Counted from the stretch's first letter, positions 1 through 6,236 are shown. The stretch: 8,860 bases of DNA from Alphaproteobacteria bacterium (GCA_003246795.1 QKCS01000252.1:1-8860), one strand, 5' to 3'. The notes: generated by a model not told the origin, from the letters alone. A program made the numbers and translations.

Positions 1-163
1 CAATGCGTTCCACTTCGGCTTCCGCGTCGAAACGAAATCGGCCGTCGAAACATGGGCCGAACATCTGAACGTGCCGATCGCGATCGACGAAGACGACTTC
101 TTTGCCGCCCGCATCAAGGACCCGGACGGCAACCTGTTCGAAGTCTACTGGGACGACAATTAG
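1..163 (+). CDS. VOC/glyoxalase-fold protein, C-terminal part (5' end outside window)
   Basis: The frame starting at base 2 reads 53 residues to a TAG stop at 161-163 and has no start in the window. It begins NAFHFGFRV and ends DPDGNLFEVYWDDN. The HFGFRV strand and the DPDGNxFEvyw ending are the usual last two strands of a vicinal-oxygen-chelate (glyoxalase/bleomycin resistance/dioxygenase) module. In that family the Glu of the NLFEV strand is commonly a metal ligand. The substrate cannot be told from this fragment. Its stop interlocks with the argG stop on the other strand (TTAG, 160-163), so the two genes converge with a 4-base overlap and no terminator. Seen: the motifs and the stop. Inferred: family membership. 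Confidence 0.8.
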   Translation, partial: NAFHFGFRVETKSAVETWAEHLNVPIAIDEDDFFAARIKDPDGNLFEVYWDDN

Positions 164-1389
164 CGCTTGGTCGATTGATTGCGCGCGGCGAGCAAGCGTA
201 GGCGCAACGCGTTGAGCTTGATGAAGCCCTGCGCATCCTTTTGGTCGTAGACGCTGTCCTTCTCGAACGTCACGTAGTCCTGGCGGTAGAGCGAGTAGGG
301 TGACTCCCGCCCGACGACCGTCGCGTTGCCCTTGTACAGCTTCACGCGCACCGTACCGCTGACGTACTCCTGGCTCTTGTCGATCAACGCCTGCAGCATC
401 TCGCGCTCGGGCGCGAACCAGAAACCGTAATAGACCAGTTCGGCGTACTTCGGCATCAACTCGTCTTTGAGGTGCGCCGCGCCCCGGTCGAGCGTGATCG
501 ATTCAATGCCGCGATGCGCGGCCAGAAGAATAGTGCCGCCCGGCGTTTCGTAGACACCGCGACTCTTCATGCCGACAAACCGGTTCTCGACGAGATCGAG
601 CCGCCCGATGCCGTTCGCCTTGCCGAGTTCGTTCAGCTTGGCGAGCAATGTCGCCGGCGACATCTTCTGCCCGTCGATCGAAACGGCGTCGCCGCGTTCG
701 AAACCGATCTCGACATAGGTGGGCTTGTCCGGTGCCTCTTCCGGCCCGATCGTACGCTGATAGACGATCGAATCGGCCTCGACCGCGGGATCCTCCAGGA
801 CTTTCCCTTCGCTCGACGAATGCAGCAGATTCGCGTCGACCGAAAACGGCGCCTCGCCGCGCTTGTCCTTCGCGATCGGAATCTGGTGCTTCTCAGCGAA
901 ATCGATCAGCTTCGTGCGGCTGTCCAAGTCCCACTCGCGCCACGGCGCGATCACATGAATGTCGGGTTTCAGCGCATAGTAGCCGAGCTCGAAACGCACC
1001 TGATCGTTGCCCTTGCCGGTCGCGCCGTGCGCGACGGCGTCGGCGCCGGTCTTCCCGGCGATCTCGATCTGTTTCTTCGCGATCAAAGGCCGCGCGATCG
1101 ACGTGCCCAAGAGATAAAGCCCTTCATAAAGGGCGTTCGCGCGGAACATCGGAAAGACGTAGTCGCGGACGAACTCCTCGCGCAGGTCTTCGATGAAGAT
1201 GTTCTCGGGCTTGATGCCCAGCATCTCGGCCTTCTTGCGCGCCGGCCCCAGTTCCTCGCCTTGGCCCAGGTCGGCCGTGAACGTCACGACCTCGCAGCCG
1301 TACGCTTCTTGCAGCCACTTCAAAATGACTGAAGTGTCCAGCCCGCCGGAATAGGCAAGGACGACCTTCTTGATCTGATCCTTCTTCAT
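160..1389 (-). CDS. argG: argininosuccinate synthase
   Basis: This cytoplasmic enzyme joins citrulline and aspartate using ATP to make argininosuccinate, the penultimate step of arginine synthesis. The protein is 409 residues, normal for the family. Visible signatures are the N-type ATP pyrophosphatase P-loop AYSGGLDTS (residues 12-20), LGTSIARP (94-101) and HGATGKGNDQVRFE (121-134). The frame is intact. The ATG at 1389 is preceded by GAGGGG, whose first bases lie in the TGA stop of rlmN, so only 7 bases separate the genes and translation is probably coupled. Transcription is therefore likely shared with rlmN. The stop TAA overlaps the stop of the convergent VOC gene by 4 bases. I see no arginine-responsive operator next to the gene. 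Confidence 0.98.
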   Translation of the reverse strand: MKKDQIKKVVLAYSGGLDTSVILKWLQEAYGCEVVTFTADLGQGEELGPARKKAEMLGIKPENIFIEDLREEFVRDYVFPMFRANALYEGLYLLGTSIARPLIAKKQIEIAGKTGADAVAHGATGKGNDQVRFELGYYALKPDIHVIAPWREWDLDSRTKLIDFAEKHQIPIAKDKRGEAPFSVDANLLHSSSEGKVLEDPAVEADSIVYQRTIGPEEAPDKPTYVEIGFERGDAVSIDGQKMSPATLLAKLNELGKANGIGRLDLVENRFVGMKSRGVYETPGGTILLAAHRGIESITLDRGAAHLKDELMPKYAELVYYGFWFAPEREMLQALIDKSQEYVSGTVRVKLYKGNATVVGRESPYSLYRQDYVTFEKDSVYDQKDAQGFIKLNALRLRLLAARNQSTKR

Positions 1390-1396
1390 CGACCCC

Positions 1397-2539
1397 TCAA
1401 TGCGGCAGGCGAGCCAACTCCTGGCTCCTCAACTCCGCCAACCGCTCGCTCGCGCGTTGCTTGACGCTTTCGCTCTTCAGCTGCCCGCACGCAGCCATGA
1501 TGTCGCGCCCGCGGGGCGTGCGGATCGGCGATGCGTAACCCGCGCGGTTGACGATCTCGCCGAATTCTTCGATCCGCTCCCAGTCCGCGCACTCGTAAGG
1601 CGCGCCCGGCCACGGGTTGAACGGAATCAGATTGATCTTGGCCGGGATTCCGCGAATGACCTTCACGAGCTCGCGCGCGTCCGCGTTGGAATCGTTCACG
1701 CCTTTGAGCATCACGTATTCGAACGTGATGCGCCGCGCGTTCGACAGGCCCGGATAGGCCCGGCACGCGGCGAGCAGTTCCTTGATCGGATACTTCTTGT
1801 TCAAGGGCACGATCACGTCGCGAACGTCGTCGCGCGCCGCGTGCAGCGAGATCGCGAGCATCGACCCGATCTCTTCGCCGGCCCGCGGGATCATCGGCAC
1901 GACGCCGGCGGTCGACAGCGTGATGCGCCGCTTCGACAGCGACAGCCCTTCGCCGTCCGACACGACGCTGAGCGCATCCCTCACGTTCTCGAAATTGTAG
2001 AGCGGCTCGCCCATGCCCATCATCACCACGTTGGTGATTTGGCGGACGTCCGAATTGCGCCCGGCGCGCGGCCATTCCTTCAAATCGTCGCGCGCGATCA
2101 GGACCTGGGAGACGATCTCCTCCGCCGTCAGGTTGCGCACCAGTTTCTGCGTACCCGTGTGGCAGAAGCGGCAGTTCAGTGTGCAACCGACCTGCGACGA
2201 TACGCACAGCGTCCCGCGGTCTTCCTCCGGAATGAACACGGTTTCGGCCTCGACGCCGGGGCCGAACTGAATCAGCCACTTGCGCGTCCCGTCCACCGAC
2301 ACCTGCGCCGCTACGACTTCCGGCCGCGCCAGTGAGAACCGCTCGCTCAAGTCGCGCCGGAGGGGCTTCGCCAACGTCGTCATCGCGTCGAAGTCGGTTG
2401 CCCCCTGCACGTAGAGCCAGCTCCAAAGCTGGCTGGTGCGCATCGACAGATGCTTGGCCTCGATGCCTGCGTCTGCGAGCGCGTGCTTCATCCCGTCGCG
2501 CGTCAGACCGATCAAACTTGGCTTTGAAGGCGTGCTCAT
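1397..2539 (-). CDS. rlmN: dual-specificity 23S rRNA A2503 / tRNA A37 C2-methyltransferase, radical SAM
   Basis: RlmN uses radical SAM chemistry to put a C2 methyl on adenine 2503 of 23S rRNA and adenine 37 of some tRNAs. The chosen protein is 380 residues. It has the VGCTLNCRFCHTG cluster motif with C119, C123 and C126 as the CX3CX2C iron-sulfur ligands, then MGMGEPL (174-180). The signature RTPRGRDIMAACGQL (340-354) carries C351, the equivalent of the methylated cysteine Cys355 of E. coli. C112 matches the second mechanistic cysteine, E. coli Cys118. A TTG 30 bases upstream keeps the frame open. I chose the ATG at 2539 because the TTG lies in the T-tract of the preceding terminator. Neither start has a good Shine-Dalgarno sequence. 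It is the first gene of a tight pair with argG. Confidence 0.97.
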   Translation of the reverse strand: MSTPSKPSLIGLTRDGMKHALADAGIEAKHLSMRTSQLWSWLYVQGATDFDAMTTLAKPLRRDLSERFSLARPEVVAAQVSVDGTRKWLIQFGPGVEAETVFIPEEDRGTLCVSSQVGCTLNCRFCHTGTQKLVRNLTAEEIVSQVLIARDDLKEWPRAGRNSDVRQITNVVMMGMGEPLYNFENVRDALSVVSDGEGLSLSKRRITLSTAGVVPMIPRAGEEIGSMLAISLHAARDDVRDVIVPLNKKYPIKELLAACRAYPGLSNARRITFEYVMLKGVNDSNADARELVKVIRGIPAKINLIPFNPWPGAPYECADWERIEEFGEIVNRAGYASPIRTPRGRDIMAACGQLKSESVKQRASERLAELRSQELARLPH

Positions 2540-2560
2540 GGGAGCGCTACAATTCCGGCA

Positions 2561-2591
2561 AAACGACAAAGGGCGGCTGTTTCAGCCGCCC
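2561..2591 (-). terminator. intrinsic terminator after the IalB-family gene
   Basis: A perfect 9-bp stem, GGGCGGCTG (2571-2579) with CAGCCGCCC (2583-2591), closes a TTT/AAA triloop. Read on the minus strand it is followed by TTTGTCGTTTT (2570 down to 2560). It lies 35 bases past the stop of the IalB-family gene and 31 bases before the rlmN ATG. It should end transcription of the exported protein, so rlmN-argG depends on read-through or on a promoter in the very short remaining gap. Confidence 0.85.
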
Positions 2592-2626
2592 TTGAAACGA
2601 AGGCCTGATCTCGCCGCCAAGCCCCT

Positions 2627-3139
2627 TTATTTGCAGCCTTCCGCCACTTTGTCGAGGGCGAGCGAAATCCCCTTGAGCGAGTAGGTGTCGGTGGTCAGCG
2701 TGCCGCGCTTCGAAAGGCCCTTAACCGTCATTTCCGCCCCGACACGCATGGCCTCGATCAAACGCTTTTCCTCGGCCTTCGCCTGCAGCCACGCGCCGTC
2801 CGCCTTGGTGAAAAACGAAAACTTGTCGGATCCGATTTCGACGGTCGCGTTCTCGCCGTCCTTGAACGGATAGCCGATGACGATCGACGGCTCGTTCGCG
2901 ATGTTCTGCTTTGGCCAGGTGGTGATGATGAAGTAGATCGGATCGCGCCGCGCCGTCGCGGGTTCCTTCGTCTGCGGCTGCGTCACCGCCCAGCAAACCG
3001 TCCCCCGCGCGTCGGTGTTCTTGTAGGCCTCCCACGCGTCGAACGTACCAAGCAGCGTGGGGCTGTCCGCGAGTGCCGGGCTGAGCGTGAGGAGAAAGGC
3101 GACTGTCGCCAAAGCAATACGGCCAAGGGAGAAGGTCAT
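2627..3139 (-). CDS. invasion-associated locus B (IalB) family exported protein
   Basis: This 170-residue protein has a signal peptide: an Arg7 start, a hydrophobic core at about 8-20, and a likely cleavage after SPALA at residue 24, giving a periplasmic protein. The mature part begins with a short GTFDAWEAY segment and continues VCWAVTQPQTKEP, then RRDPIYFIITTWPKQNIANEPSIVIGY, then a lysine-rich C-terminal half. These are the look and length of the IalB family (PF06776), widespread in alphaproteobacteria. The name comes from a Bartonella locus, but in most members the function is unknown. C49 and C169 are the only cysteines of the mature part and could form a disulfide. The ATG at 3139 is preferred over an in-frame upstream ATG at 3226 because it starts the signal peptide and has AAGG 9 bases before it. 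An intrinsic terminator follows. No role in invasion should be assumed. Confidence 0.85.
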   Translation of the reverse strand: MTFSLGRIALATVAFLLTLSPALADSPTLLGTFDAWEAYKNTDARGTVCWAVTQPQTKEPATARRDPIYFIITTWPKQNIANEPSIVIGYPFKDGENATVEIGSDKFSFFTKADGAWLQAKAEEKRLIEAMRVGAEMTVKGLSKRGTLTTDTYSLKGISLALDKVAEGCK

Positions 3140-3383
3140 CGAGCGTACCTTACTAGGTTCACGGAACGCGGGTGGTGAGCCACCTGGGGCGCAATTGGCC
3201 CCGAACACCCCCAATGTGTCGCCCATCGAGGGCCGTTTTGTGAAGCCCCTTATGCGGCGGAATGTTCGATTCCCGCCCTGTTAACGGGTTTGATAAGTTC
3301 GCACCTGCAACGCGCGCCCCGTGGAGCGTTGGAAATCTGCGCTTGCGGGGGCATCTCGCGTGCGTTCTTGAAATAGGCTGCCC
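3140..3383. other. intergenic region between the divergent IalB-family and asparaginase genes
   Basis: These 244 bases must hold the start signals of both divergent genes, but I find no convincing -35/-10 pair on either strand. They contain several short inverted repeats: GGTG/CACC (3174-3184), GGGGC/GCCCC around GCAATTG (3186-3202), and GGCGGAAT/ATTCCCGCC (3256-3277, one bulged base, loop GTTCG). The first two would fall in the 5' leader of the IalB-family transcript if its promoter lies upstream of 3202. No known riboswitch motif is recognised. Confidence 0.5.
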
Positions 3384-4394
3384 ATGAATCCCGTCTTGGT
3401 CGAAGTCACGCGCGGCGGACGAACCGAAAGCGTGCATCGCGGCGCGATCGCGGTCGTCGACGCCGCGGGCAAGCGTGTCGCCGTTTGGGGCGACGCCGAT
3501 GCCGCGATCTACCCACGCTCCGCGTTCAAGGCCTTGCAGGCGTTGCCGCTCGTCGAATCGGGCGCGGCCGAAGCCTTTGGCGTCAACGACGAAGAGTTGG
3601 CGCTCGCTTGCGCTTCGCACTCCGCCGAGCCGATGCACACGGAACGCGTCGAGATCTGGCTTGCGCGGATCGATTGCGGCGAGAGCGACTTGGCGTGCGG
3701 TCCGCATTTGCCCCTCCACGAGCCGACGGCGCACGCGATGCTGCGGGCAGGCGAACGCCCCTGCCGGATCCATAACAATTGCTCGGGCAAGCACACCGGG
3801 TTTCTGACGCTCGCTAGACATCTGCGCGTGTCGGTCAAGAACTACGAACGGCCGGATCATCCGGTTCAGGTGCAGGTACGCGAAGCGATTGCCGCAATGT
3901 GCGATGTCGACTCGCGAGTGCTTCCAGTCGCCGTCGATGGCTGCGCCGCGCCGAATTATGCAATCCGGCTTGCACATCTGGCGCTGGGCATGGCGCGTCT
4001 CAGTGATCCGTCGTCGTTGCCGCCGAAGCGCGCCGAAGCGGCAAAGCGCCTGACGGCGGCGTGGAAGGCTCATCCGCTTCTGGTTTCCGGCACCGGCCGC
4101 GCCTGCGCCGACCTCATTGTGGCAGGCAAGGGCAGTACGGTCGTGAAGACGGGAGCCGAAGGCGTCTTCGCGGCCGTTCTGCCGGATCGCGGCTTGGGTG
4201 TTGCGCTGAAAATCGACGACGGCGCAACGCGCGCCGCCGAAACCGCGATGGCGAAAGTACTGACCCTGCTTGGCGCCGCCAAAGCCAGCGTGCCCGAGAT
4301 CGCCAAGCATCTGAACCCGCCGGTGCGCAATTGGCGCGGCGATGTGGTCGGCGAGCGTCGGCCGGCCGAAGCGCTCGCGCGTCTACCGGCTTAA
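3384..4394 (+). CDS. L-asparaginase II, Rhizobium etli AnsA-type
   Basis: The family (PF06089) hydrolyses L-asparagine to aspartate and ammonia and is unrelated to the E. coli-type asparaginases. The protein is 336 residues, slightly shorter than the R. etli enzyme, and has no signal peptide, so it should be cytoplasmic. Catalytic motifs are present in order. RSAFK gives the Ser46-x-x-Lys49 pair. SHSAEP follows at 78-83. HNNCSGKHTGF (130-140) gives Cys133, Lys136 and His137. DGCAAP gives Asp185 and Cys187. KTGAEG starts at 255. The S-x-x-K pair and the two cysteine motifs match the nucleophile/base and zinc-binding residues described for the R. etli enzyme, with a shift of 2 in numbering. The ATG at 3384 begins the typical PVLVEVTRGG N-terminus, though its ribosome binding site is weak. 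The stop TAA interlocks with the opposite gene (TTAA, 4391-4394). Confidence 0.92.
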   Translation: MNPVLVEVTRGGRTESVHRGAIAVVDAAGKRVAVWGDADAAIYPRSAFKALQALPLVESGAAEAFGVNDEELALACASHSAEPMHTERVEIWLARIDCGESDLACGPHLPLHEPTAHAMLRAGERPCRIHNNCSGKHTGFLTLARHLRVSVKNYERPDHPVQVQVREAIAAMCDVDSRVLPVAVDGCAAPNYAIRLAHLALGMARLSDPSSLPPKRAEAAKRLTAAWKAHPLLVSGTGRACADLIVAGKGSTVVKTGAEGVFAAVLPDRGLGVALKIDDGATRAAETAMAKVLTLLGAAKASVPEIAKHLNPPVRNWRGDVVGERRPAEALARLPA

Positions 4395-4771
4395 GGCGCG
4401 TTCGACGCCGTGCGTTGCTTCGTGGGCAGCGCCTCGACCGAGCGCACGACGCAATGATCTTTGAACCCGTGCCGGCCGACGACGATCTTGTCGCCCATCC
4501 GCAGGCATGTGCCGCGGGATTGGACGCGCGCGAACAGCGCCCACTTCATCTCGCGGCAACTGTTGAAGAACGTCACTTTGTAGCGCCGCGACGGCGACGT
4601 TTGGATAATCGCCGAATGATCGTCGATCTCTTTGAAATTGTAGATCTGACCGGCGAACGCGCACGAATTCTTGCGTGCCGGCGCATCGCCGGCGCTAGCG
4701 GGGAAGGCGAACGCGAACGACGTCGCGGCGGCGGCAAGGGCAAGGAGGGGGACACCAATGAATCGGGACAT
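4391..4771 (-). CDS. small exported four-cysteine protein, DUF6491-like
   Basis: The 126-residue protein starts with a signal peptide (Arg3, hydrophobic 5-23, likely cleavage after FPASA at residue 27). The mature part is about 99 residues, basic, and has exactly four cysteines (C37, C72, C89, C107), an even number suited to two disulfides in the periplasm. The order NSCAFAGQIYNFKEID, then RRYKVTFFNSC, then TCLRMGDKIVV, then HCVVRSVEAL resembles small DUF6491-type proteins. I make that assignment from memory and only moderately trust it. The function is unknown. The ATG at 4771 is chosen over an in-frame ATG at 4882 because GAGGAG sits 6 bases before it and the signal peptide begins there. 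It is divergent from the oxidoreductase at 4980 and convergent, with a 4-base overlap, on the asparaginase. Confidence 0.8.
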   Translation of the reverse strand: MSRFIGVPLLALAAAATSFAFAFPASAGDAPARKNSCAFAGQIYNFKEIDDHSAIIQTSPSRRYKVTFFNSCREMKWALFARVQSRGTCLRMGDKIVVGRHGFKDHCVVRSVEALPTKQRTASNAP

Positions 4772-4979
4772 CTTCGTCTCCTCAAAAGCAGCGGCCGGGT
4801 GAGGGGGGAGGCCGCGGAAACCAATGTCGACGACGATCAGATAGGCGCGGCGGACTGAACCATCCATGAACACGGCATTCACGACCGCGCGACCCGCGCC
4901 CCTTGGCCTTTCCGGCGGCCTCGCCTAACGTCCGCCGACCTTTGAAAACACACGCAGATTGCAGATTGGAGAACGTTCG
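4772..4979. other. divergent intergenic region, exported DUF6491-like gene / quinone oxidoreductase
   Basis: The 208-base gap between two divergent genes should hold two promoters. No strong -35/-10 pair is visible. The only AT-richer part is about 4938-4980. It contains a tandem 7-mer, GCAGATT twice (4954-4960 and 4961-4967), and then GGAG (4968-4971) 8 bases before the ATG at 4980, a usable ribosome binding site. On the other side GAGGAG precedes the ATG at 4771. No coding sequence is supported inside the gap. Confidence 0.5.
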
Positions 4980-5978
4980 ATGAAGGCAATGCTGTGCAAG
5001 CAATATGGCCCGCCCGAGAGCCTCGTGCTCGAGGACGTGCCCAGTCCGAAACCGGCCGAAGGCCAGGTGCTGATCTCCGTGAAGGCCGCCGGCGTCAACT
5101 TCCCCGACGTGCTCATCATCCAGAACAAATACCAGTTCCGTCCGCCGCTGCCCTTCGCGCCCGGCGGCGAAGTCGCGGGCGTCGTAAAGGAACTGGGTCC
5201 GGGCGTGACGAACGTGAAGGTCGGCGACCGCGTGATCGGCTCGACCGGTTGGGGCGGTTTCGCCGAAGAGGCCGTCGCGCCCGCCGCGCGCTGCATCCCC
5301 TTTCCCTCGAACATCGACTTCGTTCAGGCGTCGGCGTTCGTGATGACCTACGGCACGTCGCATCACGCGCTGAAGGATCGCGCCCAAATCAAGCCCGGCG
5401 AAAGTCTACTGGTGCTGGGCGCCGCGGGCGGCGTCGGCCTGGCGGCGGTCGAGATCGGCAAGATTCTCGGTGCGCGGGTCATTGCTGCCGCGTCGACGCA
5501 GGACAAAGTCGATCTTTGTCTGAAACACGGCGCCGATGCTGGCGTCGTTTATCCCGAGGGCCCGCTCGACCGCGACGCGCAGAAGAAGCTCTCGGAAGAG
5601 TTCAAGAAGGCCGTCGGCGCCGAGGGTGCGAACGTCATCTATGATGGCGTCGGTGGCGACTACGCCGAACCGGCGCTGCGTTCGATCGCATGGGAAGGGC
5701 GCTACCTTGTCGTCGGCTTCCCGGCCGGCATCCCGGCGATCCCGCTCAATCTGACCTTGCTCAAGGGCTGCCAGATCGTCGGCGTCTTCTGGGGGGCGTT
5801 CACGGCGCGTGAGCCGAAGCGCAATCAGGCGAACTTGGCCGAACTCATGAGCTGGGTGCAGGAAGGCAAGCTGAAGCCCTACGTCTCGAAAACCTATCCA
5901 CTGGCCAAGGCCGCCGACGCGCTCAACGACATCGCGGCCAGGCGCGCCAAGGGCAAGATCGTCCTCGTCACCGGCTGA
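4980..5978 (+). CDS. NADPH:quinone oxidoreductase-like zinc-independent MDR protein
   Basis: This 332-residue cytoplasmic protein of the medium-chain dehydrogenase/reductase superfamily probably reduces quinones or other alpha,beta-unsaturated carbonyls with NADPH. The GroES-like N-terminal domain shows KAAGVNFPDVLIIQNKY (35-51), PFAPGGEVAGVV (58-69) and VGDRVIG (81-87). The Rossmann domain has LVLGAAGGVGLAAVEIGK (144-161), with the AAGGVG dinucleotide-binding loop. The ending AARRAKGKIVLVTG is typical of the family. The catalytic-zinc ligands of alcohol dehydrogenases are absent, as usual for QOR proteins. The ATG at 4980 is chosen because an in-frame TTG 21 bases upstream has no ribosome binding site, while GGAG precedes the ATG. 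Codon use looks like its neighbours. A strong terminator follows 5 bases after the stop. The substrate cannot be told from sequence. Confidence 0.9.
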   Translation: MKAMLCKQYGPPESLVLEDVPSPKPAEGQVLISVKAAGVNFPDVLIIQNKYQFRPPLPFAPGGEVAGVVKELGPGVTNVKVGDRVIGSTGWGGFAEEAVAPAARCIPFPSNIDFVQASAFVMTYGTSHHALKDRAQIKPGESLLVLGAAGGVGLAAVEIGKILGARVIAAASTQDKVDLCLKHGADAGVVYPEGPLDRDAQKKLSEEFKKAVGAEGANVIYDGVGGDYAEPALRSIAWEGRYLVVGFPAGIPAIPLNLTLLKGCQIVGVFWGAFTAREPKRNQANLAELMSWVQEGKLKPYVSKTYPLAKAADALNDIAARRAKGKIVLVTG

Positions 5979-5983
5979 ATCGA

Positions 5984-6009
5984 AAAGGGCCCGATCTCTC
6001 GGGCCCTTT
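5984..6009. terminator. strong bidirectional intrinsic terminator
   Basis: A perfect 11-bp stem, AAAGGGCCCGA (5984-5994) with TCGGGCCCTTT (5999-6009), closes a TCTC loop. On the plus strand it is followed by CATTTT and serves the quinone oxidoreductase, whose stop is 5 bases upstream. On the minus strand the A-run at 5983-5986 reads as a T-tract (TTTT CGATT), and the 36-codon ORF ends 22 bases before the stem. It is the only convergent junction in the window with a terminator. Confidence 0.93.
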
Positions 6010-6031
6010 CATTTTCCGCTTGTCATCTCGG

Positions 6032-6142
6032 TCAGACCGCCCGTCCGCGGCCCAAAAGCATGAGCAGCGTGGCGAAAAACCCGCGATGGAATGAACGACG
6101 CTCATTCCGAACGGCCAGAGAGTACGGATAAGTCCGGAACAT
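6032..6142 (-). CDS. 36-residue basic small protein divergent from the LysR gene (predicted)
   Basis: From ATG (6142-6140) to TGA (6034-6032) the minus strand encodes 36 residues. These run MFRTYPYSLAVRNERRSFHR and then GFFATLLMLLGRGRAV. The peptide is strongly basic (about eight Arg and no Lys) with one Glu. It has a short hydrophobic stretch FFATLLMLL, too short for a sure transmembrane helix but suited to an amphipathic or membrane-touching segment. AAAGGAGA lies 9 bases before the ATG, one of the best ribosome binding sites in the window. The ORF ends 22 bases before the bidirectional terminator, and a predicted promoter with a LysR-type site lies upstream, so the unit looks complete. I do not recognise the family. 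It could be a small regulatory or membrane protein, or part of a leader or sRNA. No in-frame conservation could be tested. Confidence 0.55.
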   Translation of the reverse strand: MFRTYPYSLAVRNERRSFHRGFFATLLMLLGRGRAV

Positions 6143-6181
6143 TTGAGGGGTCTCCTTTGTCTGTAGTTGGCCTGATAAGCC

Positions 6182-6212
6182 AGAATATGGCGATCCACCC
6201 GCACGCCTTCAA
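6182..6212 (-). promoter_or_regulatory. predicted promoter of the 36-codon ORF
   Basis: Read on the minus strand, TTGAAG (6212-6207) and CATATT (6189-6184) are separated by 17 bases. Each matches sigma-70 consensus at 4 of 6 positions. TATTCT, 2 bases further on, is an alternative -10. Transcription would start near 6177, leaving a leader of about 35 bases before the ATG at 6142 that includes the AAAGGAGA site. The -35 lies on the same bases as the predicted -35 of the LysR gene on the other strand. This is a weak match in isolation, supported mainly by its spacing to the LysR box. Confidence 0.4.
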
Positions 6213-6236
6213 ACGAGGACTTTTCATTGATATTAT
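6208..6236 (+). promoter_or_regulatory. predicted promoter of the LysR-type regulator gene
   Basis: TTCAAA (6208-6213) and TATTAT (6231-6236) have a 17-base spacer. The -10 matches consensus at 5 of 6 positions and sits in the only clearly AT-rich tract of the window. A start near 6243 leaves a leader of only about 18 bases before the ATG at 6261, and no good Shine-Dalgarno sequence lies there. The -10 is entered by the dyad at 6234-6250, so the regulator probably represses itself, as many LysR proteins do. Confidence 0.5.

Noticed and set aside
472..1332. Long plus-strand open frame opposite argG (and a similar one at 1400-2335 opposite rlmN)
   Set aside because: The products are rich in Arg, Ala and Asp with no domain, and no ribosome binding site stands out. 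Long antisense frames are expected opposite genes of high third-position GC.
3256..3277. GTTCGATTCCC resembling a tRNA T-arm
   Set aside because: The five bases before the would-be T-loop do not pair with those after it, and no acceptor stem, anticodon arm or D-arm can be built around it. It is explained as a small hairpin.
3159..4310. Long minus-strand open frame opposite the asparaginase
   Set aside because: Low-complexity, Arg-rich translation with no recognisable motif. The plus strand carries all catalytic motifs of a known family.
4959..4979. TTG start for the quinone oxidoreductase
   Set aside because: It would put the ribosome binding site inside the coding sequence and add residues not seen at the start of the family. 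The ATG at 4980 has GGAG in front.
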